A stretch of 6,239 bases of DNA from an uncultured Actinomycetes bacterium (GTDB lineage Bacteria > Actinomycetota > Actinomycetes > Nanopelagicales > Nanopelagicaceae), in assembly GCA_903865885.1 (NCBI GenBank), contig CAIPLJ010000065.1:1-6239 (forward strand), read 5' to 3'. Positions 1 through 6,173 of this stretch are shown in pieces. The notes beneath the pieces were generated by a model. It did no database searches. It saw only the letters and a program-made list of their open reading frames with translations, and was not told the DNA's origin. Numbering within the stretch: the first letter of the stretch is position 1; each line of letters opens with the position of its first letter. The translations under genes and the position numbers were made by a program.

Positions 1-595
1 CACTGTGGTGAGTAAATGCTCGGTATAAACCAATTGCTCCAAATGCAATCACAAAATACAGAGCACTCCACTTTGTCGCCATTGCGCAACCCAGGGCAAT
101 ACCAGTCCACCAATATCTGCGAGTAATAAAGAGATATGTTGCAAAGAGAATAAAGAAAGCTAAGAAGTTATCTAGAAGTGCGGTGCGAGAGTGCACAAGT
201 GCTAGGCCATCGAGTGCCATCAGTGCACTTGCGAGAGCTGTAAGAAAGGTATTTCTAAAGAGGCGATGAGCAATGCGTGCAATGAGAAGAATCATGAGCG
301 ATCCAACGAGTGCAGAAGTTATTCGCCATCCGAATCCGTTATCTCCAAAGAGTTTGATTCCTAATCCAATGAGCCACTTTCCAAGAGGAGGATGAACTAC
401 AAACTCTGGTTTTGAACCCGATACTTCGACTCCGTATTTGAGAAGATCACGAGCGCCATCTACGTAGTAGAGCTCATCGAAGATAAAAGTATTGATGCGC
501 CCAAGATGAATTACGCGAAGAAAGAATGAGATGAGTGCGATAACGATGGGAGCAATCGCTGCAAACATGATTGAAGAATATGGGATGATTCGCAT
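1..595 (-). CDS. pmt: Polyprenyl-phosphate-mannose--protein mannosyltransferase (GT39/PMT family), C-terminus cut off by window edge
   Basis: This multi-pass membrane enzyme transfers mannose from a polyprenyl-phosphate donor to Ser/Thr of exported proteins. My reading of the minus strand from 595 gives 198 open codons with no stop, running off base 1. Family marks are clear: a hydrophobic first segment (residues about 11-30), the acidic FDE motif (D40, E41) thought to be catalytic in the first extracytoplasmic loop, HPPLGK (68-73), NGFGWR (86-91), a further hydrophobic stretch with RTALLDNF (137-144), and ATKWSALYF (173-181). These match my memory of M. tuberculosis Pmt (Rv1002c), which is likewise divergent from rsmI. 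ATG at 595-593 is the first start after an in-frame stop at 604-602. A second ATG (568-566, Met10) is equally plausible, because a TATTCT box ends six bases before it and neither start has a Shine-Dalgarno. Function is confident; the start is not. Confidence 0.9.
   Translation of the reverse strand, partial: MRIIPYSSIMFAAIAPIVIALISFFLRVIHLGRINTFIFDELYYVDGARDLLKYGVEVSGSKPEFVVHPPLGKWLIGLGIKLFGDNGFGWRITSALVGSLMILLIARIAHRLFRNTFLTALASALMALDGLALVHSRTALLDNFLAFFILFATYLFITRRYWWTGIALGCAMATKWSALYFVIAFGAIGLYRAFTHHS
575..580 (-). promoter_or_regulatory. Possible -10 box (TATTCT) for the mannosyltransferase, leaderless start at Met10
   Basis: On the minus strand TATTCT fits the actinobacterial TANNNT -10 pattern. 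It ends six bases before the ATG at 568-566, which would put the first transcribed base at or next to that ATG. I see no convincing -35 element. If this box is real, the protein starts at Met10 rather than at the abutting ATG at 595. This is inference from one short match. Confidence 0.3.
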
Positions 596-1438
596 ATGGC
601 CCTAGTTCTTGCAGCGACTCCACTGGGGAACCCGCTTGATGCGAGCCAGCGCCTTAAAAGCGCAATTGCATCTGCAGATGTTATTGCGGCTGAAGATTCA
701 CGCAGATTTCACAGATTAGCCTCAGACCTCGGGGTCACATTTACAGCGCGCATCATCTCCTTCTTCGAAGGTAACGAGACTGATCGCACTCAAGAAATAT
801 TGTCGCTACTGCGCGAAGGTAAAGAAGTTCTAGTTGTTACTGATGCCGGAATGCCAACTATTAGTGATCCGGGCTTTCGTTTAATGCGCGATGCAATCGC
901 TGAGAATTTACCTACTCTTGTTATTCCAGGACCTAGTGCGCCGACAATGGCGATTGCACTTTCTGGTCTTCCTACAGATCGATTTACCTTTGAAGGATTC
1001 GCTCCTCGTGCACAAGGTGCACGTCGCGCTTTCTACGAAAAGTTACGTTTTGAAGAGCGCACAATGGTTATCTTCGAAGCACCCCATCGCTTATTCGAAG
1101 CCCTGCAAGATGCAGTTGCAATATTCGGGGAAGATCGCAAGGCAGCTATCTGTCGTGAGATGACTAAGACCTATGAAGAAACTATTCGCGGCACCATTGC
1201 TGATTTGATTGCATGGTCGCAAAGCCGCGAAATTCTTGGCGAAATCACACTTGTATTTGCAGGAGTTGAAGAAGGTTCTGAAATCAAGACTGCAGATGAT
1301 GCAGTGGCCCGCGTTCGTGAATATGAAGCAGCTGGAATGGACCGCAAGGGTGCAATTGCCACTGTGGCCGATGAATTCGACCTTCCCAAGAAGATCGTTT
1401 ATGCAGCGGTAGTCGATGCGAATAAGATGAGCAGATGA
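596..1438 (+). CDS. rsmI: 16S rRNA (cytidine-1402-2'-O)-methyltransferase RsmI
   Basis: RsmI uses S-adenosylmethionine to 2'-O-methylate C1402 of 16S rRNA in the decoding centre. The 280-residue length is usual. Tetrapyrrole-methylase-fold motifs appear in order: ATPLGN (7-12), AAEDSRR (31-37), TDAGMPTISDPG (82-93), PGPSA (111-115), FEGFAPR (132-138), EAPHR (161-165), CREMTK (186-191) and GEIT (215-218). A C-terminal region (about 248-272) with DRKGAIATVA resembles the usual RsmI tail. The ATG at 596 is the only likely start: the frame has a stop at 572-574, and ATPLGN sits at the usual distance from the N-terminus. No Shine-Dalgarno precedes it, and its ATG directly abuts a possible divergent start. 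The gene heads a five-gene operon, and its TGA overlaps the metG ATG by ATGA, implying coupled translation. Confidence 0.96.
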   Translation: MALVLAATPLGNPLDASQRLKSAIASADVIAAEDSRRFHRLASDLGVTFTARIISFFEGNETDRTQEILSLLREGKEVLVVTDAGMPTISDPGFRLMRDAIAENLPTLVIPGPSAPTMAIALSGLPTDRFTFEGFAPRAQGARRAFYEKLRFEERTMVIFEAPHRLFEALQDAVAIFGEDRKAAICREMTKTYEETIRGTIADLIAWSQSREILGEITLVFAGVEEGSEIKTADDAVARVREYEAAGMDRKGAIATVADEFDLPKKIVYAAVVDANKMSR

Positions 1439-2997
1439 AGTCTTTCTACCTGACTACGCCGATTTACTATGTAAATGATGCGCCGCATATTGGCCATGCA
1501 TATACAACGGTTGCCGGTGATGTTCTTACTCGTTGGCATCGCCAGCGCGGAGAATCTGTCTGGTTCCTTACAGGAACCGACGAACATGGTCAGAAAGTTA
1601 TGCGCACCGCAGAGCAGAATAATGTGGCGCCACAAGCATGGGTCGATAAGTTAGTAGCAGATGCGTGGAAACCCAATTGGAAAGCGCTCAATATTGCAAA
1701 CGATGATTTTATTCGTACCACTGAACCACGCCATACAGAGCGAGTTCAAAAGTTTTTGCAGTCGCTGAAAGATTCTGGCCATATCTATGCTGGTAAATAT
1801 GAAGGCCCATACTGCGTTGGTTGTGAAGAATTTAAGCTACCTGGCGATCTCATTGATGCAGATGGAGAGAAACTCTGTCCCATTCATAGCAAGCCAGTCG
1901 AACTTGTCAATGAAAATAACTGGTTCTTTAAGTTATCTGAATTTACTCAGCCGCTTCTAGATCACTATAAAAATAACCCTGAAGCATGCCAACCCGAAAG
2001 TGCGCGCAATGAAGTTGTCGCATTCCTTGAAGGTGGAGTCTCAGACCTTTCAATCTCTCGCTCGACATTTGACTGGGGAATTCCAGTTCCGTGGGATACC
2101 GACCAAGTTGTCTATGTCTGGTTCGATGCGCTGCTTAACTACGCAACAGCTGTAGGGCTTACTGATGCGTCAGATTCTGAAGGTGGCAAGAAGTTTGCCG
2201 CTACATGGCCTGCAGATGTTCACCTGGTTGGAAAAGATATCTTGCGATTCCACGCAGTTATTTGGCCAGCGATGTTGATGGCTGCAGGTGTTGATATTCC
2301 CAAGAAAGTTTTTGCACACGGCTGGTTGCTTGTCGGTGGCGAGAAGATGAGTAAGTCAAAGCTCACCGGTATTGCACCTTCTGATATCACCGATCACTTC
2401 GGTGTTGATGCCTTCCGTTACTACTTCTTGCGCGCAATTCCATTCGGCAGCGATGGATCTTTCTCTTGGGAAGATATGAGCGCTCGGTACACATCTGAGC
2501 TTGCAAATGATTTCGGTAACCTTGCATCGCGCCTTGCTGCGATGATTGAAAAATATTGCGGTGGGAAAATCCCAGCGGTAGCTAAAGATGCTGATTTAGC
2601 TGCTTCACTTCAGGCAACTGTCGAGAAGGCAGATGCTGCAATGGTTGCTCTCGATTTCCAAGGCGGAATCAATGCCGTGATGGATTACTGCAAGCAAGTC
2701 AATGGCTATGTCACCATAAAAGAGCCATGGATACTTGCAAAAGATCCAGCAAACCAATCAATCCTTGAAGATGTTTTATATAACACTGCTGAATCACTGC
2801 GCGCACTCGCTGTATTGCTTCACCCAGTAATGCCTGCAACCACAGAGATCCTGTGGGAATCACTCGGTGCGAAGGCAACACTGGGTGAAATCGGCAAGCA
2901 GCACATCTCAAAGGTTGCGACCTGGGGTCAGTTACCACAAGGTGCAATCGTGACAAAGACTCCGGTCTTATTCCCACGGTTAGAAGTTAAAGAGTAA
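1435..2997 (+). CDS. metG: Methionyl-tRNA synthetase (class Ia), short form without C-terminal tRNA-binding domain
   Basis: This cytoplasmic enzyme charges tRNA-Met and initiator tRNA with methionine using ATP. Visible in its 520 residues are the Rossmann catalytic domain with HIGH (18-21), FLTGTDEHGQK (44-54), and the connective-peptide zinc knuckle with likely ligands C127, C130, C148 and H151. This CxxC...CxxH single-knuckle pattern resembles the Thermus enzyme. WFDALLNYA (229-237), DILRFHAVIWPA (268-279) and the signature KMSKS (304-308) follow, then the helical anticodon-binding domain (about 355-500) with NDFGNL (358-363) and KEPW (429-432). The protein ends soon after, so the EMAP/Arc1p-like tRNA-binding extension of E. 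coli-type enzymes is absent, as in mycobacteria. ATG at 1435 overlaps the rsmI stop by ATGA and leads at once into FYLTTPIYYVN, so the start is secure. tatD follows after 7 bases. Confidence 0.98.
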   Translation: MKSFYLTTPIYYVNDAPHIGHAYTTVAGDVLTRWHRQRGESVWFLTGTDEHGQKVMRTAEQNNVAPQAWVDKLVADAWKPNWKALNIANDDFIRTTEPRHTERVQKFLQSLKDSGHIYAGKYEGPYCVGCEEFKLPGDLIDADGEKLCPIHSKPVELVNENNWFFKLSEFTQPLLDHYKNNPEACQPESARNEVVAFLEGGVSDLSISRSTFDWGIPVPWDTDQVVYVWFDALLNYATAVGLTDASDSEGGKKFAATWPADVHLVGKDILRFHAVIWPAMLMAAGVDIPKKVFAHGWLLVGGEKMSKSKLTGIAPSDITDHFGVDAFRYYFLRAIPFGSDGSFSWEDMSARYTSELANDFGNLASRLAAMIEKYCGGKIPAVAKDADLAASLQATVEKADAAMVALDFQGGINAVMDYCKQVNGYVTIKEPWILAKDPANQSILEDVLYNTAESLRALAVLLHPVMPATTEILWESLGAKATLGEIGKQHISKVATWGQLPQGAIVTKTPVLFPRLEVKE

Positions 2998-3004
2998 TTT
3001 CCCT

Positions 3005-3862
3005 ATGGCCGATCGCCACAATCGCGATATAGATCGTCAACCGGCTCCGCTGCCAGAACCTCTTCCTGTTCCTACCGTTGATGCGCATGCACATATTGAG
3101 ATCGTTACCAATGAAGCTCCAGATTCAGATGCAGTGCGCCAAGTTCTCGATGATGCAAAGTCAGTCAATGTCGATCGCATAGTGCAGGTTGGATATTCAG
3201 CAGAACAATCTCAGTGGTGTGTTGATATGGCAAACACTTTTCCCGGCCGCGTACTTGCAGCAGTTGCACTTCACCCCAACGAGGCACCGGTAGTCCCAGA
3301 TCTTGAAGCTGACTGGAAGATCATTGAGAAGCTTGCGCAGGAGCCACGTGTGCGTGCCATCGGTGAAACCGGACTTGATTACTTTCGCACAGAACCGGCA
3401 CTGCGCAAGCGCCAACAAGAATCTTTTAAATGGCACATTGATTTAGCAAAGCGCACAAACAAGGCGCTCGTTATTCATGATCGTGATTCCCACGAGGATG
3501 TTCTCTCCATCTTGCTTGAAGTTGGCGCCCCAGAAAAAACTGTCTTTCATTGTTTCTCAGGCGATGTCGAAATGGCTAAAACCTGCGTCGATCGCGGATA
3601 TATCTTGTCCTTTGCAGGAACAATGACATTTAAGAATGCGCCAGCGCTGCGCGATGCCGTCAAACTTGTTCCACACGATCAATTATTGGTCGAGACGGAT
3701 TCACCATTTTTAGCGCCGATGCCTCACCGCGGAGCCCTTAATACACCAGCTCAAATTGCCAATATCGTGCGCGCAATGGCTGCCGAACGCAATGAAGATG
3801 TTGCAGAACTTGCCACCGCCTTATCTGTAAATGCCGAACGTATCTTTGGATCTTTTGCATGA
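3005..3862 (+). CDS. tatD: TatD-family metal-dependent hydrolase / DNase
   Basis: TatD proteins are amidohydrolase-fold TIM barrels with two divalent metals. Characterised members are 3'-5' exonucleases linked to DNA repair or turnover; the physiological role in this lineage is unknown. The expected metal ligands are present: HxH (H28, H30) in VDAHAH, E121 in GETGLDYF, H158 in VIHDRDSHED, H182 in FHCFSGD and D232 in ETDSPFLAP. Length 285 is slightly long because of a proline-rich N-terminal lead (residues 12-23) before the first barrel strand; similar leads occur in actinobacterial homologues as far as I recall. The ATG at 3005 lies 7 bases after metG, with only a weak purine stretch (AAAGAG) upstream, so coupled translation is likely. 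The stop overlaps the rsmA start as ATGA. In Mycobacterium and Streptomyces an rpfB gene usually sits between tatD and rsmA; here it is absent. Confidence 0.95.
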   Translation: MADRHNRDIDRQPAPLPEPLPVPTVDAHAHIEIVTNEAPDSDAVRQVLDDAKSVNVDRIVQVGYSAEQSQWCVDMANTFPGRVLAAVALHPNEAPVVPDLEADWKIIEKLAQEPRVRAIGETGLDYFRTEPALRKRQQESFKWHIDLAKRTNKALVIHDRDSHEDVLSILLEVGAPEKTVFHCFSGDVEMAKTCVDRGYILSFAGTMTFKNAPALRDAVKLVPHDQLLVETDSPFLAPMPHRGALNTPAQIANIVRAMAAERNEDVAELATALSVNAERIFGSFA

Positions 3863-4698
3863 GTCTTTTAGGGGCAGCAGAAATACGCGAGCTTGCAGCA
3901 TCTCTAGATCTCAAACCTTCTAAATCGCTGGGACAGAACTTTGTTCATGATGGCAATGTCTGCCGAAAGATAGTTCGCACCGCAGGTCTTACATCCACAG
4001 ATATCGCACTTGAAATTGGTCCGGGTCTTGGCTCGCTCACTCTTGCAATGCTGGAGGAAGCTCAAGCTGTTCTTGCCGTTGAAATTGATTCACGCCTTGC
4101 CACACAACTTCCCATCACAGTTGCAAAGCACTCTGATCGCGCAGACAAGTTAACTGTAATCAATCAAGATGCGCTCACACTGAAGCAACTTTCTTTGGAA
4201 CCCACAGTCCTGATTGCTAACTTGCCATATAACGTCTCTGTTCCTGTATTTCTTCACCTACTGGAGATTCTTCCTTCGCTGCGAAGTGGTGTCGTGATGG
4301 TGCAAGCTGAAGTTGCAGATCGACTTGCTGCAAAACCAAATTCAAAAGAATATGGAATTCCTAGCGTTAAAGCTGCATGGTGGGCTGATGTCACAGGAGC
4401 AGGATCGGTATCGCGCAATATCTTCTGGCCACAACCAAATGTAGATTCCAAGCTCGTTGGGTTTAATCGACGAGCAACACCGGGTGATGAAGAACTTCGC
4501 AAGAAGGTATTTGCGATTATCGATTTGGCTTTTGCCCAACGTCGCAAGATGCTCCGCTCTGCTCTTTCATCCATGTATGGCGGATCGGCGGCGGCAGAAT
4601 CAGTGTTGAATGCAGCGGGAATCGACCCGACACTTCGTGGAGAAGCACTTGATATCTCCGCCTTCTGCGCCATTGCATCACAGCGGGTAGAGTCTTAA
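3859..4698 (+). CDS. rsmA: 16S rRNA (adenine-1518/1519-N6)-dimethyltransferase RsmA (KsgA)
   Basis: RsmA dimethylates two adjacent adenines in the 3'-terminal helix 45 of 16S rRNA, a late 30S maturation step; loss of the enzyme gives kasugamycin resistance in other bacteria. The 279-residue protein has all family motifs: SLGQNF (23-28), SAM-binding EIGPGLG (52-58), the acidic AVEID (73-77), NQDAL (102-106), catalytic NLPY (121-124), the QAEVADRL segment (149-156), the YGIPSV loop (165-170), WPQPNVDSKL (190-199) and FAQRRKMLRSAL (225-236). The C-terminal helical domain is complete. ATG at 3859 overlaps the tatD stop (ATGA) and lacks a Shine-Dalgarno, pointing to translational coupling. ispE starts 1 base after its stop; this rsmA-ispE pair is typical of actinobacteria. 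Confidence 0.97.
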   Translation: MSLLGAAEIRELAASLDLKPSKSLGQNFVHDGNVCRKIVRTAGLTSTDIALEIGPGLGSLTLAMLEEAQAVLAVEIDSRLATQLPITVAKHSDRADKLTVINQDALTLKQLSLEPTVLIANLPYNVSVPVFLHLLEILPSLRSGVVMVQAEVADRLAAKPNSKEYGIPSVKAAWWADVTGAGSVSRNIFWPQPNVDSKLVGFNRRATPGDEELRKKVFAIIDLAFAQRRKMLRSALSSMYGGSAAAESVLNAAGIDPTLRGEALDISAFCAIASQRVES

Positions 4699-4699
4699 C

Positions 4700-5611
4700 G
4701 TGGCCCATAGTTCAGTAACAGTGCGCGTACCTGCAAAAGTTAATCTGCAATTATCTGTGGGACCACGCGAAGCAGATGGATATCACAACCTTGTCTCTGT
4801 CTTTCAAGCTATCTCTATCTTCGATGACATTACCGTCAGTAAATCCAATCCTGGCAGTGGAGTCACCATCTCTGTCACAGGCGAGCACACCCATGGTGTT
4901 CCAGAAGATCACTCAAATCTTGCAGTGAAAGCTGCACAGCTCATTGGTGAGAAATTCGACTTTGCTGCAGATGTACATATTGAAATTAAGAAATCAATTC
5001 CTGTTGCAGGAGGCATGGCTGGCGGAAGCGCAGATGCTGCAGGCACTTTAGTTGCGATGGATTCACTCTTTCAGCTCGAGATGTCTCGCGAGGAGTTACA
5101 TGCGCTGGGTTCAGAGCTTGGTAGCGATGTCCCTTTCATGATCTCTGGTGGAACTGCAATCGGACAGGGCCACGGTGATCAACTCACTGCTGCACTTTCT
5201 CGCGGCACATATCAATGGGTATTGGCTCTTTCAAGCGTTGGATTATCGACTCCTGCTGTCTATGCCGAATGCGATCGCATGCGCGCAGAGATGGAAATTG
5301 CAGCGCCACAGGTCTCTGATGCCTTGATGCAATCACTTCTTGCAGCAGATGCCGAATCGGTAGGCCGCGCACTTACAAATGATTTACAAAACGCTGCATG
5401 TTCATTGCGACCGGCCCTCAGCCTTGTACTTGAAGTAGGCCGCGATTACGGAGCCCTGGGTGCAATAGTTTCAGGTTCAGGTCCCACAGTTGCTTTCTTA
5501 GTTGCAGATGAAGATGCCGGCCTTGATTTAGCTGTGGCCCTTACAGCAAGCGGAGTTGTGGGAAGCGTTGCAAGAGCACATGGCCCCGTGCACGGAGCCA
5601 AGGTTCTTTAA
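4700..5611 (+). CDS. ispE: 4-diphosphocytidyl-2-C-methyl-D-erythritol kinase IspE
   Basis: IspE phosphorylates CDP-methylerythritol at the 2-hydroxyl with ATP, the fourth step of the MEP route to isoprenoids. The 303-residue GHMP kinase shows VPAKVNLQL (10-18, catalytic Lys13), ADGYHNL (25-31), the glycine-rich ATP loop PVAGGMAGGSADAAG (101-115), SELGSDVPF (138-146, catalytic Asp143) and SGSGPT (258-263). The loop reads GGMAGGSAD rather than the more common GGLGGGSSD, a conservative change. The start is a GTG at 4700, one base after the rsmA stop; a second in-frame GTG at 4721 just before RVPAKVN is the alternative. Only a weak GGGTAGAG lies upstream, so coupling to rsmA is likely. It is the last gene of the operon. 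marR converges with a 10-base gap, and no strong terminator is visible. Confidence 0.96.
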   Translation: MAHSSVTVRVPAKVNLQLSVGPREADGYHNLVSVFQAISIFDDITVSKSNPGSGVTISVTGEHTHGVPEDHSNLAVKAAQLIGEKFDFAADVHIEIKKSIPVAGGMAGGSADAAGTLVAMDSLFQLEMSREELHALGSELGSDVPFMISGGTAIGQGHGDQLTAALSRGTYQWVLALSSVGLSTPAVYAECDRMRAEMEIAAPQVSDALMQSLLAADAESVGRALTNDLQNAACSLRPALSLVLEVGRDYGALGAIVSGSGPTVAFLVADEDAGLDLAVALTASGVVGSVARAHGPVHGAKVL

Positions 5612-5621
5612 TTTGGGTTAT

Positions 5622-6116
5622 TTAGTTTTCGTCAAATTCAGTAACGAGTGTGCTCAGTAGTTCAGCCAAAGTATCGCGATCTTTTGCTGTTAGAGCTTTG
5701 AGTAGCTTTCTCTCATTTTCTAATAAATCCTCAAGCGCTGAATCAACCGCACGCACACCTGCCTTTGTCAGTGTGACTAGGGAACCGCGTCCATCATCTG
5801 GATCTTGTTCGCGAGTGATGAGGTGCAACTCTTCAAGACGATCTAAGCGATTTGTCATTGTTCCGCTGGTAACCATCGTCTCTTGCATCAATTGACCCGG
5901 AGATAGTTGATGTGGCGCACCTGCGCGACGAAGTGCTGCAAGAACATCAAAGCCCCAGTTTTCAAGATCACCGAATGCATCGCGCCGTGCAATATCGAGA
6001 TGGCGCGCAATTCGCGTGATGCGACTGAGCACAGAGAGGGGAGATAGGTCGAGATCTGGCCGCTCGCGCTTCCAGGCCGCTATGAGGCGGTCTACTTCAT
6101 CTCGATTGTTCTGCAT
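5622..6116 (-). CDS. MarR-family transcriptional regulator with UrtR/TamR-like N-terminal helix
   Basis: This is a dimeric winged-helix DNA-binding repressor of the MarR family. Of 164 residues, the core is WGFDVLAALRRAG (54-66), LSPGQL (71-76), a recognition helix around SGTMTNRLDRLEE (84-96) and a wing with DPDDGRGSLVTLT (105-117), closed by a dimerisation helix. Before the core is an extra helix DEVDRLIAAWKRERPDLD (6-23) with Trp15. In the UrtR branch (HucR, MftR, TamR) such a helix carries a tryptophan near the ligand pocket; similarity to TamR-like actinobacterial proteins is from memory. The ligand is therefore perhaps a urate-like or aconitate-like small molecule, which is inference. 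The ATG at 6116 has no Shine-Dalgarno but follows a TAAACT box, suggesting a near-leaderless message. An 18-bp near-palindrome immediately upstream suggests autoregulation. It converges with ispE and is divergent from tRNA-Gln. Confidence 0.9.
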   Translation of the reverse strand: MQNNRDEVDRLIAAWKRERPDLDLSPLSVLSRITRIARHLDIARRDAFGDLENWGFDVLAALRRAGAPHQLSPGQLMQETMVTSGTMTNRLDRLEELHLITREQDPDDGRGSLVTLTKAGVRAVDSALEDLLENERKLLKALTAKDRDTLAELLSTLVTEFDEN

Positions 6117-6125
6117 AATGGAGCG

Positions 6126-6131
6126 AGTTTA
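6126..6131 (-). promoter_or_regulatory. Possible -10 box (TAAACT) of marR
   Basis: TAAACT on the minus strand matches TANNNT and ends nine bases before the marR ATG, giving a leader of only a few bases at most. The upstream candidate operator overlaps this box by two bases and fills the space where the promoter spacer would be. No good -35 is visible. Inference only. Confidence 0.3.
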
Positions 6132-6147
6132 GTGGTCGCGAGCACTA
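6130..6147. promoter_or_regulatory. 18-bp near-palindrome, candidate MarR operator
   Basis: TAGTGGTCGCGAGCACTA equals its own reverse complement at 16 of 18 positions. The arms TAGTG/CACTA and the core TCGCGA are perfect, and the single mismatched pair is symmetric (G opposite G). MarR-family dimers typically bind pseudo-palindromes of about this length placed near their own start. The site begins 13 bp upstream of the marR ATG and overlaps the putative marR -10. It also lies upstream of tRNA-Gln, so both directions could be affected. The palindrome is directly visible; binding is inferred. Confidence 0.55.
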
Positions 6148-6149
6148 CC

Positions 6150-6173
6150 GAATATAAGGGAGAATATAGGTTC
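6150..6173 (+). repeat. Short AT-rich tandem repeat (GAATATA twice, 12-bp period), possible tRNA promoter region
   Basis: GAATATAAGG at 6150 and GAATATAGG at 6162 share their first seven bases at a 12-bp interval. The first GAATAT could serve as a -10 for tRNA-Gln, with a weak TTTAGT (6128-6133) as -35 at 16 bases and a leader of about 10 bases. The second copy is too close to the tRNA start to be a likely -10. On the minus strand the same bases read TATATT. Weak evidence for promoter use. Confidence 0.25.

Noticed and set aside
188..229. Repeated GTGCAC/AGTGC words in the mannosyltransferase
   Set aside because: They fall in coding sequence for hydrophobic segments and share only short words with no regular spacing; not a repeat array.
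1007..1023. Perfect inverted repeat CGTGCAC-AAG-GTGCACG inside rsmI
   Set aside because: It encodes the conserved-looking RAQGAR stretch, has no T-run and sits mid-gene; best explained by the codons for a repeated Arg-Ala/Ala-Arg pattern.
3005..3075. Proline-rich N-terminus of TatD considered as a signal peptide or mis-called start
   Set aside because: It lacks a hydrophobic core, no better start exists nearer the barrel, and similar proline-rich leads occur in actinobacterial TatD proteins.
4254..4673. 139-residue open frame on the minus strand opposite rsmA
   Set aside because: It lies wholly inside a well-conserved rsmA, its protein is low-complexity Ser/Ala/Arg-rich with no recognisable motif, and it has no ribosome site; it is a shadow of the real gene.
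5582..5611. Small hairpin (GGC-CCG/CGG-GCC, TGCA loop) near the end of ispE followed by a T-rich stretch
   Set aside because: The stem is two 3-bp parts split by a mismatch, it lies in coding sequence and the T-run is broken, so it is not a credible intrinsic terminator.
5650..5895. 81-residue plus-strand open frame opposite marR
   Set aside because: The Ser/Arg-rich translation and full overlap with the clear MarR protein indicate an antisense shadow frame.
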